64,000 bases of DNA from Pseudogymnoascus destructans (taxonomy: Eukaryota; Ascomycota; Leotiomycetes; Thelebolales; Thelebolaceae), in the NCBI RefSeq assembly GCF_001641265.1, contig NW_020167524.1, positions 496,001 to 560,000 of the forward strand, in the 5' to 3' direction. The position numbers were made by a program, and so were the translations under genes. Below, in pieces: positions 32,234-41,462 of the stretch. The notes under the pieces are model-generated. The model worked only from the letters and a program-made list of their open reading frames with translations, did not search any database and was not told where the DNA came from. The number at the start of each line of letters is the position of its first letter. Positions within the stretch are counted from its first letter, which is position 1.

Positions 32234-34155
32234 CTAAACTGTGTTTCCGACTGTATCAGCTCTGGCCCGCTTTCTCCTAGGCCTATTAACTAGAGCGATT
32301 TCTGTCCGAATAGTTAGACCTGATAGATTTCCACAATCATGATCATCCTTATGGCAGTGTATGCTACATTGCCTATCCTCTTTATAGCACCTACATCGCT
32401 TTGTATTACAAACCCCTTTACATTGACATGATACTCCTACCCGTTCACTTGTAGAAGCCTCTCTTGCAGCTAGCGTAAGTGTGACTTCCCTTGTAGAATT
32501 AGGAATAATAATATCTGGCCATAGAGCTTGGTCTACAGCCCCTAGCTCTTTAGTAGGAATAAGGCGTTTAATAATACCAGATAAGGTGACAACCTTATAC
32601 CTATGAGAGTAAGGCTCATCCAATATACGTGCAAAGAGCTGCTTATTATCAGTTGATGTCCTATCTTCTCGTGGAACTTTTAAGGAGACTATTGCCCCAA
32701 TATCAAAGTGCTAAATATCATGCTTCTTTGTGTACTTTCGCACCATCTTGGCTCTTGCTTTCTGGGTAGATTCTGTAGCCCGTTGAATTACTAGATCTTG
32801 TGTCTGATCCTCAACTCTAGGCTCAATTCTAGGCTGAGCCCGGCTCCTGCTCCTACGCTCGAGCTGAGCTTGGAGCTCGAGCTCGCTCTCAGGTTCGCTG
32901 TGGGGTTCGCTCTGGGGTTCGCTCTGGGGTTCGCTCTGGGGCTCGTAGGCATCAATGTCAAACCACTCATCAATTGGAGAGCTCCGAATCGGTGGTGTAA
33001 TTCGTAGGTTGATTTCTGAGCCAGCGTCTGGGCTAATTCGCATTGTAATTTGAGAGTTCCCCTGGCGAATTCCAAGCTAGCTTGGGCTGGTGGACTTGGG
33101 CTTAGAGTGTATATTGGAGCTTGAGTAGAGTCTTCTTGAGCAATCCCAATAGTAATATCCTTCTGCTTCTGGCTATTAAGCCAGTCGATATATGATGTAC
33201 GCTCTCGAAATAGCAACTCTGCAGCTGCACACCCAATTGTAGAGTGCTTTTGAGTGTTTATAGCCAACGTAACTTCTAATAACCCATCGGCCCACTCTGT
33301 AGATCCATGATCCATTTTCCATGCTCGTAGCTTTGCTTCAACAACTCCATTTGCCTGCTCAACTAGGCCTTGCGTCTGTGGTGACCGTGGCGCTCCATTT
33401 ATCACTTGGATTCCATACTTTCGTAGTAGTATAAGTAGAACCCCTTTAAATTCCTTTCCATTATCGCACTGTATAATCTTAGGTGGTAAGAAAGCTGCAA
33501 TAAAGAGAGCAATGGCGTCTGCAATAGGCTCTGCGTGCTTGCTCTTTAATGGATATAGCTGGGTATATTTTGAGAAGTGATCTTTGACGTGTAATATCCA
33601 TTTAAATTGACCTGACAGCTCGTGTCTCATATCAATAAGGTCGATCTGTACTCTCTCCCATGCTCTTTCTGTAACAATTGGAGCCAATGGAGCTTTGGTT
33701 GTAGCTGGCCTATTTAAAGCACAGTTCTTACATCGTTTGAGTATAAACTCAACCTCTTCTCGCTTTATCCCATAGTATTTCTGTTGAACTATTGCCCAAG
33801 TCTTCATATAGCCGGCGTGGAGAAGTTGTAAATGTTCGCTAGCAATAGCATCGAAGGCCTCACTTTCTGGAACAGTATATCGTGGGTTTAAGAACTTAGA
33901 ATCAGGCTTTCGATATAGCTTGTTGTTTATAAGTTGGAATTCTGTATGCGCACGATGTTTAAGCCTTGAATCTGTCGGGTTGTCGGGCTTAAGATGAGGA
34001 TTATCAAGGTGTGTATGCATTCGGTGCCATTTCTCATACGGAATACGCTCTCGATTGACGTATTTTGGAGCCTGGACATAAGACTGGAATGCTGCGCGAA
34101 TATCACTAGGAAATGGATTGATAGAAGCAACTATAGCTGTATTTAGAGACGCCAT
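32234..34155 (-). pseudogene. HHCC zinc-finger integrase with CXC tail, frame broken
   Basis: Starts MASLNTAIVASINPF at 34155. An HX3H...CX2C zinc site (SEHLQLLHAG ... CKNCALN) precedes the DDE core: Asp in VQIDLIDMRH, Asp in IIQCDNGKEF and Glu in QGLVEQANG, with 34 residues between the last two. Downstream comes an acidic Glu-Pro repeat, a KKHD-FDIGAIVSLKVPRED segment, and the tail SCQCKGVCNTKRCRC ending in CSIHCH. The reading frame changes once between about 33,060 and 32,950, and an in-frame TAG lies at 32711-32713. This copy is therefore probably not autonomous. The order integrase, linker, CXC-like cysteine tail resembles animal KRBA2-type domesticated integrases, from memory. Confidence 0.8.
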
Positions 34156-34228
34156 ATTGAGTATTGAAGGTTGTACGTTGAATAGCTACAATATTACAGC
34201 TATATTCTACACCGCTACTCTATTCGCG

Positions 34229-34351
34229 ACTGGGTTGAGTGGATCAACCCAGTCGCGAATAGGTCAACCCATTCGCGAACAGGCATATTCGTGGTTCGCG
34301 AATGGGTTGACCGATTCGCGAATGGGCAATATTCGTGGTTGGGTCGGAACA
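34229..34351 (-). repeat. Right terminal inverted repeat of the Ginger-like element
   Basis: Complement of the left terminus, with the same ATTCGCGAAT-containing modules. Its inner part contains an additional local inverted repeat (ATTCGCGACTGGGTTGA and its complement at 34212-34261). Confidence 0.85.
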
Positions 34352-34355
34352 TATA

Positions 34356-36083
34356 CGTGAGTAAGCAGAAATTGCACAAGCGAGCACGGATCCTACGGAT
34401 ATTGTTCAACAAATACGAAACGGGAAAACGTCTGGGCCCTTCTCAGCCCCCGCAATCCGCTAGCGAGCAATCTAAACCGGACCTCACGTCTGCTTTGCCC
34501 AGGCCTTCTTGCTAAATACAGCGTCATTCTGCAACAGTGCGTAAGGCGTCGTCTCGTCACATTGGAAACGATGCGCAGGTTCGTCGCCATCATTGTGGCT
34601 TAGGGTTGGCGATGACCGCCGTAGGATCTGTATGATTCATCTCCCCGCACCCGATAGTCTCCTCGGGTCAGTGGTACAGACAGCTGATGGTGCTCGCCGG
34701 TTACTATATTATTTATCTTACTGCATCGAAGAGTTTCCTTGGGGTGACACAGACAGCTGGAGCGCCATTCCTCAGCCTCACGATTTTAACTAGGCAGTCT
34801 ACACCCTCGGTGGGTTTGACAAATCTCAGAACCTACTCCCGCTACAGCAAGTGATACTTCTAGAAGAAGCTATAAAAGGCGAAAGCTGAATAATAAGGCC
34901 GTCGAAAAGTATAATCATGTGTGGACTTTAATCGATGACTGTATTGTTTCAAGAAACACAGACGTCTGACGGAGGTTTCTTCCAGACAGACCCGAATACC
35001 TTCATCGTGGAAGGGCTTTGAAACACAGTCGCAGCTTCAACCATGGTTCTCGGCAACCTAACTGATCGACATGATCGTCCTAACAGCCAACAAAGGGTGC
35101 TAATAACTTTTTTTGAGGCTCCTATTATTGGTTAAGCCTCAACGAGAACGTGAGAAACTGCGAACGGTAGGCCAAGCTACATTTGTCTAGTTGCAATTGA
35201 AGCAATCGAACAAGGCGTCATGTGGTGATGATGCCTCCACGATGATATTATCATACTATAAGTCGTGCCGTCTTCTATTTCCTACAGAATGAGTAAACAC
35301 ATGTCTACTTCATTCCTTTTAATTCTACAACATAAACACGAGCGCGGTTACCTCGACGCGAGGTTGAATGCATGTCGTACAAGCATACCCTTACACCCAG
35401 TTGCGATCAAAGATATTGGGTGTTCGCATATGGTGCGACCGGGTCTCGCAACTTGCCCTGAATGTGGCTCATGCTCAGCTAATAAGGGATGCACTTCCCC
35501 TCTCATTCAATTTCTATCTTTGCAATATCGGTCACAAGCCGGGTTCGTGCTACCTCCTGAGCTAATACCTTGTGCTGTGTTTGCTTTCTTTTTACAACTC
35601 ACCATGTGCTCTAGGCCGTTCTAGCATCACAAATACCTGCGATATGTGGCTGTAAATGGCGGGGATATTGCTAATCTGCTGAGAATCACCTCATTCTATC
35701 TTATCATGCACCGACGGACAGAAGCCAATGGTCAGCGTTTGGTCATACGGCCACTCCTGGCATATGTCTATTATATTGCAAAAAAGTCATAACATCCCGC
35801 CCTATGATATGGGCTGCAGGGGAATACGACCCGAAAGTAATGGCGGGAGAATTATGTACGCATACCGCGGGGCGCTATAGGTGCGGGGGAACTCAGAGCC
35901 CCCCCTCCATGCGTGGATCCACGCCTTGAACAAGGAGCAGTTTCTTACCGCAAGTTACCGTGATAGGTTGCACTACGGTGATCATTGGTGCTATCGATTA
36001 GAGGGTCCTACTCCGTATTGATTACGGCTATTGGGCTCCGTGATATTACTGCGGTGAAGTGGGTAACACTTTAAACCAAAATC
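34356..36083. other. Gene-poor region between the Ginger-like element and the DUF4360 gene
   Basis: About 1.7 kb of mixed composition. Open frames of up to 119 codons exist (35265-35624), but none carries a known motif or supported splice sites. No repeat shared with the rest of the window was seen. Confidence 0.4.
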
Positions 36084-36090
36084 TATATAA
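36084..36090 (+). promoter_or_regulatory. TATA box candidate of the DUF4360 gene
   Basis: TATATAA about 110 bp before the ATG at 36199, in an otherwise non-TATA-rich local context. Position and spacing fit a strongly regulated secreted-protein gene. Confidence 0.45.
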
Positions 36091-36198
36091 GGATCTCGAA
36101 TCCCCCGGGCCCCTAATCATCCGCTCAAACACAAACGCTTCTTCCACTATCCAGATCCATTATCATTGTTCCAATACAGACCACCCTCATCAATCAAT

Positions 36199-36994
36199 AT
36201 GCTTTCCATCGGATCCCTCTTGGCCTGCGTCGTCGCCGTCGCCGCAGGCCCAAACCCTGCTCTTGGCGTGCTTGTTGCCACTGGCACAAGCAGCTCCGTC
36301 CGTCCTAACCCATCCCAGGTTTACATCAACAGTATTTCTTACGGCGGAACTGGATGCCCACAAGGCTCTGTGGGATCCTTCATCTCAGATAATAGGCAGA
36401 CGTGGGTGTCCAAAGACGTCATTGTAGTTGTTGATGCTTACCCATCTTCAAGGTTCACACTCATTTTCGACTCCTACGTCGCATCCATCGGCCCCACTGT
36501 TGCCGCCACCGAGAATCGCAAGAACTGCCAGCTGAACTTAGACCTCCAGTACCCATCTGGCCAGTACAGCATCTTCACAACGCAGTTCCGTGGCTACGCC
36601 GTTCTCGACAAAGGCGTACAGGGTACGCAGAAGGCCACATATTACTTCTCTGGCCAGCCCGAGCAGGCCTCCAGTTCTACCGTCTTTAATGGCCCCATCT
36701 CAACTGATTATGCCACTGGATGCCAAAAACATAGGGATGTGGCCATCAATGGAGTCATCTGTGAGGAGACCGGTCGCGCCAGTAACACTGCTAGTCAAAC
36801 AGACCTAGGAGTTGATGTTAAGTGGGAGAGCTTGTCCACAAGGAGACCAGATGGTGGAGGTGAATGGGACACTATCAGAAACAGGCTTGTAAGTACCCTT
36901 CCTGTAGCTACAAGCATATGAAGCGGAATCGCTTCGCGCTCCATTTGTTGATATTGCAGATTTGTGTGCATGCACTAACTATGAGCAGGCATAA
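36199..36994 (+). CDS. Secreted DUF4360-domain protein
   Basis: Starts MLSIGSLLACVVAVAAG, a classical signal peptide. The body carries the DUF4360 pattern: VYINSISYGGTGCPQGSVG, then a beta-rich region with DSYVASIGP, NRKNCQLNLDLQYP and a Cys pair (GCQKHRD ... NGVICEETG). Function of the family is unknown; members are small extracellular proteins. Exon 1 is 36199-36888. A well-formed intron (GTAAGT donor, CACTAAC branch, AG at 36988) would add one Ala codon and TAA, giving 231 aa. Without splicing the frame runs on to 36921 and adds 11 residues. The in-frame ATG at 36166 would spoil the signal peptide. The gene converges with the phosphopantetheinyl transferase. Confidence 0.82.
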
Positions 36995-37354
36995 AGTAGA
37001 TTTAAGCAATCTTCGAGACCAGGCAAGCACTTTCGTCGATTCTAAAGCTGCTCGTTCTTGGCAATTTGGCCTGCGGACATTGGTGTGGATCAAGTTTGGT
37101 GAATTGGTGGGCTATTGGATGGGAAGTATTGGCCGTGAGTGGATGTTGGTAGTTGGTAGCTCGTATACTGTCAGATCAAATGCATTGTCTGAAAATTGCT
37201 TTTCAGCTAAATGTGACTGCTTTGACCGCAAAGCTTGTGATCTCCCTATCTTTGCTCTCTGGCTTTGGTTTAAACAATAATAGCATATCAGAGGGTTGCT
37301 CAATAAGGACTATCTCATGGGAAAGGGTATGGTTAACCCGTTGCCTAGATTCAA
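36995..37354. other. Convergent 3' flank
   Basis: 360 bp between the ends of two converging genes. Presumably both 3' untranslated regions. No gene or repeat seen. Confidence 0.45.
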
Positions 37355-38443
37355 CTAGTTGAATGTGCCAGTCCGTGCAACAATATCTTCAAGAGCTAGG
37401 TTCGTAAAACCCGGAACTTTGCGCAGTGTGACTCCCCTATCTTTATTCCTAACTGCTGTACCGACCATATAGTTGCGACCTAATGCTTGGAGCTCCATTG
37501 TAACATTCTCGAGGTGTTCGCCCTTGAAGTAAATCTCAAAATCCGTCATGGTCTCGCCGAGAAGAAGGTCGGAGTCATCGAAGAGGGCTTCTTTATTTGC
37601 TGCGGGGACTTTGAATGTTCGAAACTCCAAGTCTCGTAGCCATGGCGCCAAGAGGGCCTCTCCGGTCATTTTGATATACGCTTCCCTGAGGCACCAGAAA
37701 GCGAAGAAACGTCGCAGCTTCGCGTCGATAATGATACCGGCATCTAATTTCTGAAGAGCACCAGAACTGGTGGTCCAGGAAACTGGCTCATCACGCCGCT
37801 CGCAATTCGCGATAGCATCCAGTGCCTCCTCTCCCACGTGGATTTGTAAAGGTAGAGAGAGATTCTCGGTGTTGTACTTCATGTAGTGCACTTCGTGGGG
37901 AGAGAAGACATCAGAATGCATGTCAATCCATGCAAAAAGGCCATCCTTGTGGATGGTAGCATTATCCGAGCGCTCGTTAACACAGACGACATCGATTCCA
38001 ACCTCGACTTCAGGGCTAGCGCAGGCGATCAAGGGAACTAGCCCTGCTTGGTGAGAGACGTTGAACTCCAGTGCCATTCCTACACCATTACTGGGATAGA
38101 AGCACGGTTTTCCATTTTCATCTCTGGAGACAGTGGATAGGGCCCATGGGACGCTTCCTAGCTCATGGATAACCAGATGCTTCAGCAAATGCGACGCTAG
38201 GCTCATCTTGGCATCCCGGACGAACCAGTACTTCAAAACCCTCTGCTTTTCCTGGGGCGGCAAAATCGCCAGAGCATCGGCTGCCTACAACTTGATCAGT
38301 ACAATATGAGGTGCTGTTTGGGGTATACTTACCACCCGCTCAAATGCTTGCATCTGTTCCTTCGCGCCAAGGGTTCCGGGAACAACCCATAGCTTCCGCG
38401 TGTCGACTATCCATCGAAGAAATTTAATTTCTGAGCTTGCCAT
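37355..38443 (-). CDS. 4'-phosphopantetheinyl transferase (NpgA/Sfp type)
   Basis: Transfers phosphopantetheine from CoA to carrier domains of polyketide and non-ribosomal peptide synthetases and of alpha-aminoadipate reductase, so it controls secondary metabolism and lysine synthesis. Exons 38333-38443 and 37355-38284 with a 48-bp intron give 346 aa. The start MASSEIKFLRWIVDTRKLW is typical. FNVSHQAGLVPL is followed by VGIDVV near residue 135 (Mg-binding Asp). FFAFWCLREAYIKMTGEAL around 230-250 holds the W-x-x-(K/R)-E-A-x-x-K motif. Length fits the fungal NpgA family rather than the shorter type I AcpS. It converges with the DUF4360 gene. Confidence 0.93.
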
Positions 38444-39171
38444 TTCAAAAACAAGAACTAAACGTCAATAACTCCAGTTGCGGGTTCAGAATAACTAAAT
38501 ACCCAAGATTTGTGACGTTGCCAACGGAGAATGCTTCAGCTTTGCTGGAGTTCGGGATGGTCGGGGGAATATTATTCCGGCCGATATGTATTCGCGCCGT
38601 ACTAGAGCAATTTAGATTTGCTGATATCAAGCTTCTGCGTAGAGCATACAGCAGTAATCGGTATTCGAAGCTTTATAGCCGTTTCCAGCATATAGTACGG
38701 GCAGGGGAAGCAGGTGCAGGAGCTTCTTATAAAAGCAATCCTCTCTGCATCTGGCCTACAAAGATATCCGAAAGAGTTCGCCCGATTTCCCTCTCCAGCA
38801 AGATGGGGACGCAGACAGTCCCCAATACATCACAGCAAATCCTGGTTGCTCTCTAAGGCTGGGATGGTGGTGATGCAAGCATCATTGATCCTTCGCTGCA
38901 TGCCTCTCCGGGAAGATGATGTTGAGGATAACTTCCTTGATGCAGTCCATGAGGAATTTAGATGATTGCCAGGAGCTCAAGCTTAAACCGGAGGATATTA
39001 TTATCTGCGCATTTGCTGCAATGGCGGTGTCAAATGCTGCCACCTGCTCACCAATAACCCAAGCTGACATAATCCAGGACATAGATGACGCAGTCTACAA
39101 AGGAAGGAGGTCCTTTATCCGACTTTGTTCTTGTGCACACTTATGAAGGACCACCGAGGCAAAGGCAGGGG
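38444..39171. other. Region upstream of the phosphopantetheinyl transferase
   Basis: About 730 bp containing the promoter and then unassigned sequence up to the LTR-like cluster. A minus-strand frame (38882-39082) is open for 66 codons but has no recognised motif. It may be the far end of the older repeat H. Confidence 0.4.
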
Positions 39172-40230
39172 TGTCATACTGACATTCGTTGCACTCAGTT
39201 TGCTATCAAACTCAAGAGCAAACTTAGAAATCTCCTCCTCAAACCTACAAGTCACTATACATATTTTAGCTTGTCACACCAACAATGTCATACTGACATT
39301 CGTTGCACTCAGTTTGCTATCAAACTCAAGAGCAAACTTAGAAATCTCCTCCTCAAACCTACAAGTCACCATACATATCTTGGCTTATCACACCAACAAC
39401 AGAAGCAATACTACTCAACGATTGCTGCAAACTCTTCTACTACATCTGTTTATGCTACATACATCACGGCATATCATTTGGACACTCATTGAACAAGTTA
39501 TTAAGAAAATCTCCTCCTTAAGGGGGTAGGCCAATACTACCACATGGCATATCTCTACCAACTAGAGGCCTAGGAACATGAACGATAGCTCTAGAAGCTT
39601 CTACAACCCTCTATGATTCATTACACGTCATCGCTCCTTAGTTACCCACAAGATTGGTTAAGTTATGACATAATTTGTCTATAGGTACTCTGACCTTGGA
39701 CCTCCTTTTCACTTCCTATAGGCTAGGAACCCAAGAGATGGTTCTATGGGATTCTCTTACGTTCACTACATGATTAGCAAGCTAGTTGTGGGTCGCACTT
39801 GATTTCTAATACATTTACCAAGCCTGGTTAGTCATGGAAAGTCATGGAAAATGAGAGAACTACACTCCTTTGGCATAAATAGGATTGCCCTTTCCTTAAG
39901 AAAGGGCAAGCAGACAATACAGTAAATCGACTAGCACATACTTCTACGTCTTTTCCAAGCTTCCAAGCTTCCAAGCATTGATCTTGTTATTCTCTGTTTT
40001 TGAAAAGTCAGTGAGGTGCTAACCTCTGACTTACCCCTGAGTTCTCAGACTCAACATTTGTTGCAACTTGTCTAAACCACTTCACCACATCATACACCTG
40101 ATTGCTGCGTTGTGGAATAGTCCAAGCTACAACCCTTTGGCTCTGTTTCCTAAGACAGTGTGTTGTCTTAGTAAATTCATCCCTTCCTTGGGTGGCTAGA
40201 TTCTCATATCTGGTGCACCCACCATTACAA
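39172..40230 (+). repeat. LTR-like repeat, copy 2, with internal 114-bp tandem duplication
   Basis: Starts TGTCATACTGACATTCG and ends CACCCACCATTACA. The first 114 bp (39172-39285) are immediately repeated (39286-39399) with few changes. The body contains several copies of a TGATTCATTACACGTCATCG submotif and long stretches shared with copies 1, 3 and 4. No internal retrotransposon genes adjoin it. Confidence 0.8.
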
Positions 40231-41029
40231 ACAACAAGAGCAATACTACTCAATGACTGCTACAACCCTCTATGATTCATTACACGTCATTGCTCCTTAG
40301 TTACTGGGCCGATATGACCACATAGCATATCTCTACAACCCTCTATGATTCATTACATGACATCACTCCTTAGTTACTGGGCTAATACTACACATGACAT
40401 ATCTCTATCAACTAGAGGCCTACGAACATGAACGATAGCTCCAAAAGCCTTCTACAACCCTCTATGATTCATTACACGTCATCGCTCCTTAGTTACCCAC
40501 AAGGTTGGTTAAGTTATCACATAATTTGTCTATAGGGGTACTCTGACCTTGGACCTCCTTTCACTTCCTATAGGCTAGAAACCTAGGAGATGGTTCTATG
40601 GGATTCTCTTACGTCGACTACAGTTACCAAGCCTGGTTAGTCATGGAAAGTCTTGGAAAATGAGAGAACTACATTCCTTTAGCATAAATAGGATTGCCCT
40701 TTCCTTAAGAAAGGGCAAGCAGACAATACAGTAAATTGACTATCACATACTTCCACGTCTTTTCAAAGCTTCCAAGCATTGATCTTGTTACTCCTTGTTT
40801 CTGAAAAGTCAATGAGGTGCTAACCTCTGACTTATCCCTGAGTTCTCAGACTCAACATTTGTTACAACTTGTCTAAACCACTCCACTATATCATACACCT
40901 GATTGCTGTGTTGTGGAATAGTCTAAGCTACGACCCTTTCGCTCTTTTTCTAAGACAGTGTGTTGTCTTAGTAAAATCATCCCTTCCTTGGGTGGCTAGA
41001 TTCTCACATCTGGTGCACCCACCATTACA
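40231..41029 (+). repeat. LTR-like repeat, copy 3 (tandem, 5'-truncated)
   Basis: Directly follows copy 2 in the same orientation, starting at the internal ACAACAAGAGCAATACTACT. It ends with the same CACCCACCATTACA. It lacks about the first 110 bp of the unit, so the pair could come from unequal recombination. Confidence 0.75.
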
Positions 41030-41102
41030 GTTTGAGGAGGAGATTTCTAAGTTTGCTCTTGAGTTTGATAGCAAACTGAGTGCAACGAATGTCAGTATGA
41101 CA
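41030..41102 (-). repeat. Inverted fragment of the LTR-like 5' end
   Basis: 73 bp that are the reverse complement of the first part of the unit and end in ATGTCAGTATGACA. This creates an inverted pair with the start of copy 2. The junction with sequence H lies at 41102/41103. Confidence 0.75.
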
Positions 41103-41379
41103 CAACTGCATAAACTCGCCCAAGATAGATACTATCTCTCCCTGCCTCCATTGACCGATATTTAACGAAGTCAGACCAGACAATTGGAGTCCCATCGAAA
41201 TAGCGGGCATGTTCTCCAGATGATGTGCGACCTGAGCAAAGCCACGAATCAGAGTGTATCAACGAACCACCCAAGGCCATGCCACATTCCCTCCCAGATG
41301 TCCTTGGATGACAGAATTCTTGCTATTAAAGACGAGAGCTCAAACCAGTACTCGGTGTTCCACCCACTCGCTTTGCTCG
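41103..41379 (-). pseudogene. Older repeat-associated ORF (H), distal fragment
   Basis: The minus strand reads GEHARYFDGTPIVWSDFVKY ... SIYLGRVYAVV with interspersed stops and frame changes. It appears to continue the frame cut by element F at 46031: QLPL on one side and RAKRVGG on the other can be joined through the TA. I do not know the family for certain; the phrasing resembles transposon-linked proteins common in fungal genomes. Confidence 0.4.
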
Positions 41380-41462
41380 TAGGTGGCGACAGCAAGTTGT
41401 GCGTGCGACAGCAAGATGTGCGACACATAAAAAGAAGAAAAAGACGCCTTATATATCAACTA

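Larger units (their letters stand above)
32085..34351 (-). mobile_element. Ginger-like DNA transposon with integrase and CXC tail (2,267 bp)
   Basis: Both ends start TGTTCCGACCCAACYACGAA as inverted repeats of about 110 bp. The 4-bp TATA lies at both sides (32081-32084 and 34352-34355). No LTR and no reverse transcriptase, protease or RNase H are present. The interior encodes only a zinc-binding integrase and a cysteine-rich tail on the minus strand. TGT...ACA ends, a 4-bp target duplication and a Gypsy-type integrase are the hallmarks described for Ginger DNA transposons (Bao, Kapitonov and Jurka). TATA is palindromic and also part of the inverted match, so the exact duplication boundary is ambiguous. 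Confidence 0.85.

Noticed and set aside
35265..35624. Open frame of 119 codons on the plus strand
   Set aside because: Contains scattered Cys but no family pattern. The codons look random and nothing supports expression.
39172..39399. Two direct repeats considered as a CRISPR-like array
   Set aside because: The unit is a 114-bp tandem duplication inside an LTR-like repeat, without short regular spacers, and the genome is eukaryotic.
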